DNA of 39,392 nt from an uncultured Verrucomicrobiota bacterium (GTDB lineage Bacteria; Verrucomicrobiota; Kiritimatiellia; RFP12; UBA1067), in contig CAMAHK010000012.1 in assembly GCA_945834475.1 (NCBI GenBank), positions 1 to 39,392 of the forward strand, read 5' to 3'. Each line of letters opens with the position of its first letter. Position 1 is the stretch's first letter. A program made the position numbers and the translations under genes. Below, piece after piece: positions 1-8,917 of the stretch. Below the pieces are notes generated by a model. It was given only the letters and a program-made list of their open reading frames with translations. It ran no database searches and was not told the origin of the DNA.

Positions 1-12
1 CTATTGTATTTC

Positions 13-1950
13 TCATTGCCTTAGTTTCCATGTGCATTCATCGGATAGATTTGAAGCGGTTACGCGTATGCGGTTTGCGCCGGGCTTAAGGGAAACGCCG
101 CGGAACACGACGGCGTTGATTTCATCCGGCGCTGCCGTTGCAATCTCCGCGCCGTTGACTTCAAGCTTCACCGCGCCGACATTCGAGAACGCGACTACAT
201 CGGCAACGGAATTTGTCGTCGAAGCCATGCGCTTGCCGCAGAGATGGAGCATCGGCTCGGGATTCCAGTTTGCCTTGTAGAAGAAGTAGGCGTCCTTTGG
301 CGTAGTTCGGTCCTGCGTGACGAGTCCCTTGTCGTTCACGCCCGCACAATCTCCTTCGTGCCGCGAATCGGATGCACAGTCGAACATCTGCCATGCGAAC
401 GAGCCCCACAGCTTCTCGTGCGCGGCAATGTCGCGGTAGCAGTCCATGTGGACCTTCGTCAGCACCTCTTCGTTGTGGACGAGTGCGTAGGGTCCGTGGT
501 GCACCGACGGATTCTCGTGGTGGTAGACGGAACCTCCGCCGCCGTATTCGGAAATCGCCAGCGTCGTGAGGTTGTTGACTTTCGCGAAGTCGTCCACCTC
601 CGCCTTCATGGATCCCTCGAAATACCAGCCGGGGTATGTGTTGAGGCACACGTACTGAAGCGCGTTCAGCTTGCGCCGCCACCGCATGTTCGACGCGGCG
701 ACCACGGGACGCGACGGATCCTGCGCCTTGGTCTCGGCGACGAGCTTCGCCACCGGCTCCACCCAGACTTCCTCCTCGGGGACCAGGTGTCCGTCGCCCT
801 GCCTCTCGCAGTTATTGTAGAGCTCGTTCCACATCCCCCACCAGCAGACGCTCGGATGGTTGCGCCGCTGGGCAATCATCTCGCGAAGCATCGTCAGCGC
901 GTTTTCCGTAAACGCTGTGTCCGAGCTGATTCGGTCGACAACGGGAATCTCGCTCCAGACCATCAATCCGTGCTTGTCGCACGCGTCAAGGAACGTCCTG
1001 CTCTGCGGATAGTGGCAAAGCCGTGCGCCGTCCGCGCCCATTGCGCGGATAAGCCGCACGTCGCGCTCTTCCTGCGCGGGCGAGACCTCCCATCCCATGC
1101 CCGCAAGGTCCTGGTGCCGGTTGACGCCGCGCACCTTGCGCTTCACTCCGTTCAGGTAGAAGCCGCCCGCGCGCAGCTCTGCCGTGCGAAAGCCAAAAGT
1201 CTCCTCGACCGCGTCGCTCCACTCGCCCTTCCGCACCGTCACGCGAACCGTGTAGAGCTGCGGAGTTTCAGGCGACCAGAGGATTGGCGACGCAATGCTC
1301 TTCGGCGACCAGTCTATTGTCGCGTCGTCCGCGCCAGAGACATCCGCCTCGACGCGGACCATCCCATTGGTCTCCGCAAAGACACGCACGCCTGATGCGC
1401 CGTCTATCGTTGGGTCGATGCACACGGGGTCGGTTTCGACGAGCCAAACCGAACGATAGAGTCCGCCGCACATCGAGAAGTCGCCCGAAGCCGGGGGTAT
1501 CGCCGGATCGTATTCGTTGGAAACCTCTACCTCCAGTTTGTTTCCGGTGGACCTGAGAACATCCGTCACCTCGAAGCAGAAAGCCGTGAACGCGCCCTTG
1601 TGCGTTCCGACGGCAACGCCGTTTACGCGCACCGTCGCGACCTGCGACGCACCCTCGCAGCGGAGGAAGTAGCGCCGCCCCGGCATGGCGTCAGGAAGAG
1701 CCCTTGAATAGACGCCCTTCCTCCGGGCGTAGCTTGGGGACGAAACGGAAGAATCCCCGCGCGGCGCGTCGAGTCCCTTCGGCCATCCGTCGGACGCGTC
1801 GAGCTTGTTCCAGCTGTTCGGCACGAGGACGGGCAGCCCGTCAAGCGTCCAGTCGTTCCCGTCGAGCGGCGTTACGACTCGGCCGGCATGTGCTTCCCGG
1901 ACGGCTAACGCGAATGCAAGCGCCAATGCGGCTATGTACAGTGTTTTCAT
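13..1950 (-). CDS. Secreted GH2-family glycoside hydrolase (beta-galactosidase-like)
   Basis: The ORF track gives 13..2100, but the signal peptide MKTLYIAALALAFALAVREAHA begins at 1950. GH2 sandwich plus TIM barrel; acid/base motif 'WWGMWNELYNN' and nucleophile region 'LAISEYGGGG'. Confidence 0.88.
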   Translation of the reverse strand: MKTLYIAALALAFALAVREAHAGRVVTPLDGNDWTLDGLPVLVPNSWNKLDASDGWPKGLDAPRGDSSVSSPSYARRKGVYSRALPDAMPGRRYFLRCEGASQVATVRVNGVAVGTHKGAFTAFCFEVTDVLRSTGNKLEVEVSNEYDPAIPPASGDFSMCGGLYRSVWLVETDPVCIDPTIDGASGVRVFAETNGMVRVEADVSGADDATIDWSPKSIASPILWSPETPQLYTVRVTVRKGEWSDAVEETFGFRTAELRAGGFYLNGVKRKVRGVNRHQDLAGMGWEVSPAQEERDVRLIRAMGADGARLCHYPQSRTFLDACDKHGLMVWSEIPVVDRISSDTAFTENALTMLREMIAQRRNHPSVCWWGMWNELYNNCERQGDGHLVPEEEVWVEPVAKLVAETKAQDPSRPVVAASNMRWRRKLNALQYVCLNTYPGWYFEGSMKAEVDDFAKVNNLTTLAISEYGGGGSVYHHENPSVHHGPYALVHNEEVLTKVHMDCYRDIAAHEKLWGSFAWQMFDCASDSRHEGDCAGVNDKGLVTQDRTTPKDAYFFYKANWNPEPMLHLCGKRMASTTNSVADVVAFSNVGAVKLEVNGAEIATAAPDEINAVVFRGVSLKPGANRIRVTASNLSDECTWKLRQ

Positions 1951-2023
1951 ACGCGGAGATTTTAGCAAAATTCCGCGCTCGACGGCGGATAGACGCCCGC
2001 CGCGCCGATGTCGTCCCAGAAAT

Positions 2024-2104
2024 TCACCGCACCTCATGCAGCGGGGCATCGACGCGGAAATAATCGAAATCCGCAAGACCACCCACCTCCTTTGTCGCAT
2101 AGTT
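2024..2104 (-). pseudogene. C-terminal remnant of a GH43-type protein
   Basis: Minus-strand frame reads NYATKEVGGLADFDYFRVDAPLHEVR*, matching the C-termini of the GH43 proteins in this window (AYATKSLGGWVDVDAFVFS, CYPTKSPGGYVDVDYFRF, MYSTQVAGGFADFDGVAFK). No catalytic domain is attached. Confidence 0.6.
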
Positions 2105-2147
2105 ATGGCAATTTACTATGGCAATCAAGTCTGACCCTCCCCCACCC

Positions 2148-2179
2148 CGGTCAGTCAATACCGCTGGCGCGGTGTTGAC
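2148..2179. repeat. Palindromic dispersed repeat, copy 1
   Basis: cggtcagtcaataccgctggcgcggtgttgac; 30/32 identical to 39326..39357. Inverted repeat GTCAAtACCGC-TGGC-GCGGTgTTGAC. Confidence 0.8.
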
Positions 2180-4044
2180 TTGCCAGCGGCTGCAAGCGTC
2201 CGCACGAATCCATCGGCGCGGGCGATCTTGATCTTCTCGCGCGTTCCGCCGGCGAAGGAGAGGTCGATCTCAGTCTCGACGTCTTCAGCCGCAACGCCCG
2301 CGACATACCACGTCTTTCCGCTGCGGCGCGCGATAACCGCGAACTTCCCGGGATAGCCCGCAACGTAGCGCGACTCGTCCCACACTGTTGGGACCTTCTT
2401 CATGAACTCGATGCTATCGCGCGGCGCGTCCGTCAGGTTGTTGGGGGTGAGCGCGAAGTTCTGCACCGGATTCTGGTATGTGACGGCAGTTGCGAGCTCG
2501 AAGCCGTCCGTCGTAATCCTCTTCACGCCCGACTTGTTGTCCGAGCGCAGGAACTTGTTGAGGAATACCGGACCGTACTCGGCGATCGCGAAGGCGTTGC
2601 GGCAAAACGGATGCGTCGCGGCCCACTGCGGCGTAGAGCCCATTCCCCAGTCGGAGAATTTCGCGTTCTCGCTCGCGAGAAGCGCCTCCGCGCCGACGAA
2701 GTTCGGATACATCCTCTCCCATCCGCGCGGCAGCGTGCAGCCGTGGACAATCACCTGTATGTGGTGCTTGTTGGCGATTTCGAAGAGCTCGCAGTACTTC
2801 GCGATGACGAACTGCTTGTCCCCGCCCCAGAAGTCGACCTTGACGCCGCGCACGCCCTTCGACGCGAGCCACGCCATCTCCTTCTCCGTCGACTCGCGCG
2901 TGTTGAACCTGTCCTTCGGCGTCTGCGGCGCGGCGTTCCAGTCTCCGTTCGAGTTATACCAGAGGTAGACCGCGACCTTCCTTTCCTTCGCATACGCGAG
3001 AAGCTCGTCAAACTCCTCCGCAGGGATGCGGTCCCAGAACGCGTCGATGAGGATGTGCTCCCACCCCATCTCCGCCGCGAGGTCAATGAACTTGCGCTGA
3101 TCCGCCGCGTTCATCGACGCGTCGTCCCACACGATCCAGCTCCACGAGCCGCGTCCGAACTTGTACGGCTTCTTCGGCGCGGGGACGACGGGCTTCACGA
3201 CGTCGTACGCGATCGTCGTCTCGACGATGGGCGCGAGCGAATCGCCGACCGTCAGCGTGCGCCACGGAGTCGAGGTCCTCGCCGCGCACTTAGGCTCCAC
3301 TGCGCCCTGCCCGCGCGCCTCGCCCGGCATCGGGAACGCAACGCGGAAGCATCCCTTCTCCCAGTCCGCAAGCCTGCAGCCGCAGTAGTTTCCGTCTGTC
3401 CCGGTTTCGGACACAAGCGCCCAGAGGTCCTTCGCCCCGCCATCGCCCGGGAGGCGCATCAGCATTGGAAACGTCCAGCCCTCGCCGTTGCCAGACTTGG
3501 TGCCGAGTTCTGCGTCGTAGACATACGTCTCCTCGTAGCTCGGCTTCGTCTGCGCGAAGCCCGTCATCGGCTTGGACTGCTGCGTCGCGAACATCTTCGC
3601 GCCTGACGCGAACGCGAAGCCCGTCGCCTCGCGGCGCACCGTAGTCGCCTTCTCGACGAAGTACCGGAACGCGAGGTCGTTCTTTCCGACACGCACCTCA
3701 AAGCCAAGCTTCGCGTTGTCCGCGAGCAGCGGCACAACGGCCATGTTCATTTCTACCTTGACCTTTGATCGCTTGCCCTGCGGCAGGGTGTACGCGTCAC
3801 GAAAGCATCTCTTCTTCCCCTCGCCAAGCTTCACGCCCTTCGTGAAGTCGCCGTATTCGGTTTCAAGTCCGAGTGGAGACCATTCCGCGACGGACCGTCC
3901 GTCGTACGCTGCGCTCCACTGCGGCACGCCGTTCTCCGCCCTGAGACGGAACTCTAGACGTCCGTCAGGCCCCTTCACCGCGACGTCCGCAGCTGCAACT
4001 CCCGCGGCAATCATGGCCAACGACAATACAAACGACTTTTTCAT
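2155..4044 (-). CDS. Secreted GH97-family enzyme, Asp-type (probable retaining alpha-galactosidase-like)
   Basis: Signal peptide MKKSFVLSLAMIAAGVAAA; GH97 N-terminal super-sandwich, barrel motifs 'FGRGSWSWIVWDD', 'GVRGVKVDFWGGDKQ', 'CTLPRGWERMYPNFVGAEA'. SD-like GGAG upstream of ATG. Confidence 0.88.
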   Translation of the reverse strand: MKKSFVLSLAMIAAGVAAADVAVKGPDGRLEFRLRAENGVPQWSAAYDGRSVAEWSPLGLETEYGDFTKGVKLGEGKKRCFRDAYTLPQGKRSKVKVEMNMAVVPLLADNAKLGFEVRVGKNDLAFRYFVEKATTVRREATGFAFASGAKMFATQQSKPMTGFAQTKPSYEETYVYDAELGTKSGNGEGWTFPMLMRLPGDGGAKDLWALVSETGTDGNYCGCRLADWEKGCFRVAFPMPGEARGQGAVEPKCAARTSTPWRTLTVGDSLAPIVETTIAYDVVKPVVPAPKKPYKFGRGSWSWIVWDDASMNAADQRKFIDLAAEMGWEHILIDAFWDRIPAEEFDELLAYAKERKVAVYLWYNSNGDWNAAPQTPKDRFNTRESTEKEMAWLASKGVRGVKVDFWGGDKQFVIAKYCELFEIANKHHIQVIVHGCTLPRGWERMYPNFVGAEALLASENAKFSDWGMGSTPQWAATHPFCRNAFAIAEYGPVFLNKFLRSDNKSGVKRITTDGFELATAVTYQNPVQNFALTPNNLTDAPRDSIEFMKKVPTVWDESRYVAGYPGKFAVIARRSGKTWYVAGVAAEDVETEIDLSFAGGTREKIKIARADGFVRTLAAAGKSTPRQRY

Positions 4045-4068
4045 TTAGGCTTCTCCATTGTTATCCCG

Positions 4069-6456
4069 TCAATTATACACACCGGCATGCGGTCGATCGG
4101 CGTGGGGTCGTGTCGCTGACGAAGCCGAGGGCTGCGAAATCTTCGGACAGAGCGTCGCGCCGGGCTTCACATCGTATTCCGCGTCACGCCCGTTGATCCG
4201 CAGCTTCAGCCTGCCGCCGACGCCGGCCCTGACCGTGCAGGACGTCACCGCGCCGTTCTTCCACGCGAAGTCAACCGTCCAGCCGCCGCGGGCGCGGAAT
4301 CCCTTCGCCGAGCCGTTCGGCCAGGCGGACGGCAGGGCCGGCAGCAGCTCGACGAATCCGCGATGACTCTGCACGAGCATCTCGGCGATGCCGGCCGTGC
4401 ATCCGAAGTTGCCGTCGATCTGGAACGGCGGATGCGCATCGAAGAGATTCGGATACGTCCCGCCGTCACCATGCCGCACGCCGGCAGCACCGCCGAGCGG
4501 CGTAAGCTGATTGCGGATGAGCTTGAAGGCGTGGTCGCCGTCGAGAAGACGCGCCCAGAGGCACACGCGCCAACCCATCGCCCAGCCGGTCGAGACGTCG
4601 CCGCGCTTCTCGAGCGAGACACGCGCCGCGTTGAAGAACTCAGGGGTCTCGGGCGTGATCTGCGCGGACGGATAGAGCCCGTACAGGTGGGAGACGTGGC
4701 GGTGGGTGTCCCACGGCACATCGACGTCCTGACCCCACTCCTGCAGCTGACCCCAGTTGCCGACATGGTACGGTTCGAGCTGATCGATACGCTTCGCAAG
4801 ATGCGCGGCGTAGTCCGCGTCACGATCGAGAATGCGCGAAGAGGCGATGACCGCGTTCCAGACGTCGCGGACAATCGCCATATCCATCGTGCACGTGGCG
4901 TCAAGGCCATGCGGCCGCCCGTACGCCGCGTTCTCGGGAGAGTTCGACGGCGCGAAGGCCAGTCTTCCAGTCGCGGGATTGACGACGGCGAACGTGTCGT
5001 AGAACTCGGCCGCGCCCCTGAGCATCGGATAGGCCTGCGCCAGAAAGTCCTTGTCAAGCGTATAGAGATAGTGCTCCCACAGATGCGTCGATAGCCACCC
5101 GCCGCCAGAAGGCCACCAGCCGCACGCGAGATAGCTGTCAACCGGCCCGGCGATGCGCCAGATGTCGGTGTTGTGGTGGGTGACCCAACCCTTCGCGCCA
5201 TAGAGTTCCGCCGCCGCCTTCGCACCGGTCACGCTCAGCTCGCGGATCATCTTGAACAGCGGCTCGGAAAGCTCTGGCAAGTTGGTCGCCTCGCTCGGCC
5301 AGTAGTTCATCTCCGTGTTGATGTTCACGGTGTACTTCGAGCACCACGGCGGGGTCAGGCTGCGGTTCCACACCCCCTGGAGGTTGGCGGGCTGGGTTCC
5401 GGGCTGCGAACAGGAGATCAGGAGATAACGCCCGAAACGGAAGTAGAGCGCGGCGAAGTACGGATCGTCCGTCTTCGCGAAGTCGGCGAGACGGCGGTCT
5501 GTCGTCTTCTGCGGAAAGCGGTCCGGACCGAGATCGAGCGTGCAGCGGTCGGCCTGGGCGCGATAGGCCCTGCCGTGTTCGGCGAACAGCTTCCGCGTCC
5601 CCACGCCAGTCAGCTCGGCAAGGCGAGCTTGCGCCACCGCGTCCGCGTCGCCGGAGATGTCGTCGTACCGGCGGAAGCTCGTGCCGATGGAGACGAACAC
5701 GGTCGCCTTGGACGCATTGACAACGCGCAGCGCATCGCCCTCCGCGGAGACCGTTCCGTCGCATTCCGCGATCCTGACGAGGACGGTATAACGGACCTTG
5801 CCGGGAACGCCGTCCTTGTCGGACGTCACGCCGCGCAGCGCAAGCACGCCGTCCTCGACCTTCGTCACGGCATTGTCGTGCGCGCGCTTCAGCGACGCGC
5901 GGAACGACAGCGCGCCATTACTACCTGCGGAAAGACAGTACGCGAAGCCGCCCTTGCCAAGCGGCGTAAACGCCATGCGCTTGTGACGGATGCCCCCGGC
6001 GGAGAACGCGACGCGGGCGCAGGCGTCGTCGAGAGAGAGCGTGCGCAGGTACTTCTCCGCCGTATCGGCGAGCCCGTCGAAGTCGAGCTCGAGCGAACCG
6101 GGGAACTGGTAGTTCATGCCGTGGTTGAATGATCCCGGGAACGAATCTGGCTTCGCGTCATTGAGACGCCCCTCAAGAATCGCCTTGCGCACATCGTCAA
6201 GTCGCGCACGGAAGGCGGGATTCACATTGGAGTTTGGCGAGCCACTCCAGACGGTGTCCTCGTTCAAGTCGACGGTCTCGTGGGCCACGCCGCCCCAGAC
6301 CATCGCCCCGATCGAGCCCGAGCCGAGCGGCAGCGCCTCCTCCCAGATTCCGGCGGGAACTTCATACTTAAGTTCCCATCCGGCGGCCGACGCAGTTCCC
6401 ACAATCATAACGATTACGGGCAGAGCAAGAAGATTCAGGATATGATGTCTTTGCAT
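4069..6456 (-). CDS. Secreted GH95-family enzyme (alpha-L-fucosidase / alpha-L-galactosidase)
   Basis: ORF 4069..6492; the likely start is MQRHHILNLLALPVIVMIVGTASA at 6456. GH95 motifs 'EEALPLGSGSIGAMVWGGVAHETVDLNEDTVWSGSP', 'NINTEMNYWPSEATNLPEL', 'GGTYPNLFDAHPPFQIDGNFG'. Confidence 0.93.
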   Translation of the reverse strand: MQRHHILNLLALPVIVMIVGTASAAGWELKYEVPAGIWEEALPLGSGSIGAMVWGGVAHETVDLNEDTVWSGSPNSNVNPAFRARLDDVRKAILEGRLNDAKPDSFPGSFNHGMNYQFPGSLELDFDGLADTAEKYLRTLSLDDACARVAFSAGGIRHKRMAFTPLGKGGFAYCLSAGSNGALSFRASLKRAHDNAVTKVEDGVLALRGVTSDKDGVPGKVRYTVLVRIAECDGTVSAEGDALRVVNASKATVFVSIGTSFRRYDDISGDADAVAQARLAELTGVGTRKLFAEHGRAYRAQADRCTLDLGPDRFPQKTTDRRLADFAKTDDPYFAALYFRFGRYLLISCSQPGTQPANLQGVWNRSLTPPWCSKYTVNINTEMNYWPSEATNLPELSEPLFKMIRELSVTGAKAAAELYGAKGWVTHHNTDIWRIAGPVDSYLACGWWPSGGGWLSTHLWEHYLYTLDKDFLAQAYPMLRGAAEFYDTFAVVNPATGRLAFAPSNSPENAAYGRPHGLDATCTMDMAIVRDVWNAVIASSRILDRDADYAAHLAKRIDQLEPYHVGNWGQLQEWGQDVDVPWDTHRHVSHLYGLYPSAQITPETPEFFNAARVSLEKRGDVSTGWAMGWRVCLWARLLDGDHAFKLIRNQLTPLGGAAGVRHGDGGTYPNLFDAHPPFQIDGNFGCTAGIAEMLVQSHRGFVELLPALPSAWPNGSAKGFRARGGWTVDFAWKNGAVTSCTVRAGVGGRLKLRINGRDAEYDVKPGATLCPKISQPSASSATRPHADRPHAGVYN

Positions 6457-6462
6457 GCCCAC

Positions 6463-6511
6463 ATTGTACCAAAGGAATCCCCTTCGGCTCAATCACACCA
6501 ATGGAGTATTG
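6463..6511 (-). promoter_or_regulatory. GH95 promoter: inverted-repeat operator plus -10
   Basis: Gene direction: CAATACTCCATTGGTGTGATTG (6490..6511) then TACAAT (6463..6468), 6 nt (GTGGGC), ATG. Core GTGAT lies 28 bp upstream of the -10 start. Confidence 0.6.
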
Positions 6512-6541
6512 CAGGGCCGACGAATGAAAGCGAAGAACCGC

Positions 6542-8800
6542 TTACTGCACCGCAACAGCGACTGGGCTGCCGTCGTAGCGGACCGTCTTCGAGCATGCGC
6601 CGCAGATGACACGGAACTCGCGCGTCTTCGCCATGCCGGAATAGGAACCGCGGCGCGCGCCGATCGTCAGCGTCTTCTTCGCGTCATCCCATTTTAGCGG
6701 AATCTCGCTGAACTCGCCCTTCTCGTACTGATAGCCGTCGCCAGCATCGTCGTACAGCGTGAACGATCCGTCCGCTCCAGGGAAGACCCTAATCTCGACA
6801 GCCGGATTCTTCACCTCGTCGACATACTGCATGACAGGACCCATCGGGACGATCGCGCCCGCCTTCGCGTAGAGCGGAATCGTGTCAAGCGAGACGTCCT
6901 CGGCAATCCACCTTCCGCCCTCGAAGACGCGTCCGTCGAAGAACGACGTCCATTTCGTCCCTGCCGGAAGATACACGCGCCTCTGGCCAGCGCGGTAGCG
7001 CACGACAGGCGCGGCCATCAGCTCGGTTCCGAAGAGGAACTGGTCCGAAACCTCCCACGTTCCGGGATCTGCGCGGTACTCTGCGAAGAGCGGGCGCATC
7101 ATCGTGCCGCCGTCCTTCGACACCCAGCGCGCGGTAGAGTAGAGATACGGCATGAAGCGGTAGCGGAGCTTCACTGCCTGAACCATCGCGTCGTACGCCG
7201 GCGTGCCCTTCTCGCCGAACTGCCATATCTCGCGCGGCGCGCCCGTGCCGTGGCTGCGGAAGATCGGATTAAACAGCGCATACTGCATCCAGCGAACGTT
7301 CAGCTCGATGAATTCGGGGCACTTGAGTATGCCGCCCGGGTATCCGCTGAAGTGCCACGGATGGAATCCGCCGATGTCGGTGTTGAAATTCGGATTGCCC
7401 GTGAGGCCGAAGCCGAGTCCTGCCGGAATCTGCTTCCTGAGCACCTCCCACTTCGAATCGACGTCACCCGACCATGTGTTCGCGCCGGTGCGCTGGAGCC
7501 CTGTGAAGCAGCTGCGCGTCATGATCGACACGCGGCGGCGTCCGTCCGGCTCGTCTGCGCGCTGGTGGTCGTAGATTCCGCCAACGGTCATGAGCGGAAA
7601 GAGGTTGCAGACGCGGCGGTAGCTGCCGAGGAAAGTCGGCGCGTCGAAGCTCTCCTTCGTGTGCGGCCAGTGGTCCGGCTCGGTGGAGTCCATCCACCAC
7701 GCGTCGATTCCGCAGTCAACGAGACGGCGCACGTACTTCCAGTAGAGATCGCGCGCGGCGGGGTTGAACGCGTCGTAGACAATCACGCCCTCGTCGCGCG
7801 GCCATGTCACGAAGTCCTTGAAGTACCAGCCGCGGTCCTTGAAGTCCTTGTTGGGCTTTGCGTTCGGACCGAAGTCAGGCCAGAACGAGATCATGAGCTT
7901 CGCATTGCGGTCGTGGACGGCCTTCACGCCCGCCTCGGGATTGTCCTTGAATCCGTCGGCGATGAAATCAAGCGCATTCCAGTTCTCGTTTCCGCCCCAG
8001 TACTGCCAGTCCTGCACGATGCAGTCCATCGGGATGTCGCGCTTTCGGTGCTCATCGACAATCTCCGCGAGCTGCGCCCAGCTTGTGTAGCGCTCGCGGC
8101 TCACATAGTAGCCGAGCGACCACTTCGGTAGCATCGGCACCTCACCGGAGAGCCAGCGTATCTGACGCACGACGCCATCCGAAGAGCCTCCGTACATGAA
8201 GTAGTAGTCGCTCGCGTCGCCTACCTCGCTCGTGTAGGACATGACTCCATTCAGCTCCTTGTATTCCGCGATGGACGAGTTGTCAATGAAGACTCCCCAT
8301 CCCTTGATGGACTGAAACACGGGAGAGTAGTCCTCGATGTTGTCCTGCAGAACCTTCTTCGTGATGCCGCGGCGGGAGATGGAATCCTCCTGCACGATGC
8401 CGAGTCCGTACACAGGCTCGTCGCCGTCCAGAAGCCACGCCTGGCGCACCGAGAAGCTGTTCTCGTCCGGATCGCCCTTCGCCCGCGGCGTGAAGGTCGT
8501 GTCCTCCTCTGCGAGAAGCGGAGTGCCGTCCGCCGCGGCAAATGCGACGCGCCCTTCCGCATCGACCGTGACGCGGAGCTTCGCCGAGGAATACGTCGCC
8601 GCACCGTCCTTTTCGGACTTCGCAACGGCCACCTTCTCAGGCTTTGCGGTGACGACATAGCTCTTCTCCGGCGACTTGCCGCCTTCCGGAATCTTGAGAA
8701 TCCTGACGATGTCGTCGCGCCAGAATTCGACCTTCACGTCCGTCGCGGCGCCTGCCGAGACGACTGCCGCGGTTACAACGGCCAACATTAGCGTCTTCAT
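6542..8800 (-). CDS. Secreted GH31-family alpha-glycosidase (alpha-xylosidase/alpha-glucosidase-like)
   Basis: Signal peptide MKTLMLAVVTAAVVSAGA; 'DAWWMDSTEPDHWPHT', 'PMDCIVQDWQYWG', C-terminal 'FTLYDDAGDGYQYEKGEF' typical of GH31. SD-like AGGAG upstream. Confidence 0.93.
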   Translation of the reverse strand: MKTLMLAVVTAAVVSAGAATDVKVEFWRDDIVRILKIPEGGKSPEKSYVVTAKPEKVAVAKSEKDGAATYSSAKLRVTVDAEGRVAFAAADGTPLLAEEDTTFTPRAKGDPDENSFSVRQAWLLDGDEPVYGLGIVQEDSISRRGITKKVLQDNIEDYSPVFQSIKGWGVFIDNSSIAEYKELNGVMSYTSEVGDASDYYFMYGGSSDGVVRQIRWLSGEVPMLPKWSLGYYVSRERYTSWAQLAEIVDEHRKRDIPMDCIVQDWQYWGGNENWNALDFIADGFKDNPEAGVKAVHDRNAKLMISFWPDFGPNAKPNKDFKDRGWYFKDFVTWPRDEGVIVYDAFNPAARDLYWKYVRRLVDCGIDAWWMDSTEPDHWPHTKESFDAPTFLGSYRRVCNLFPLMTVGGIYDHQRADEPDGRRRVSIMTRSCFTGLQRTGANTWSGDVDSKWEVLRKQIPAGLGFGLTGNPNFNTDIGGFHPWHFSGYPGGILKCPEFIELNVRWMQYALFNPIFRSHGTGAPREIWQFGEKGTPAYDAMVQAVKLRYRFMPYLYSTARWVSKDGGTMMRPLFAEYRADPGTWEVSDQFLFGTELMAAPVVRYRAGQRRVYLPAGTKWTSFFDGRVFEGGRWIAEDVSLDTIPLYAKAGAIVPMGPVMQYVDEVKNPAVEIRVFPGADGSFTLYDDAGDGYQYEKGEFSEIPLKWDDAKKTLTIGARRGSYSGMAKTREFRVICGACSKTVRYDGSPVAVAVQ

Positions 8801-8869
8801 TCAATGCTCCTGTTTTCTTTTGCCACACGCGAGGTACGCAACATGTGCTATTCCTCGCAACTCAATCCT

Positions 8870-8917
8870 AGTATATCAAAGACGTTCACCAAAGCGATAT
8901 CACACAAAGGTATGAGA
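8870..8917 (-). promoter_or_regulatory. GH31 promoter: inverted-repeat operator plus -10
   Basis: TCTCATACCTTTGTGTGATATCGC then TATACT (8870..8875); core GTGAT is 28 bp upstream of -10; SD-led 5'UTR. Confidence 0.6.

Noticed and set aside
1951-2010. Tenth operator upstream of the first GH2 (start 1950)
   Set aside because: A -10-like TAAAAT lies 8 nt before ATG, but the sequence 28 bp upstream does not match the inverted-repeat consensus.
4072-4100. TATAAT overlapping the GH95 stop as a promoter for the first GH97
   Set aside because: The hexamer is formed by the GH95 C-terminal codons (GTG TAT AAT TGA) and lacks the upstream operator; co-transcription with GH95 is simpler.
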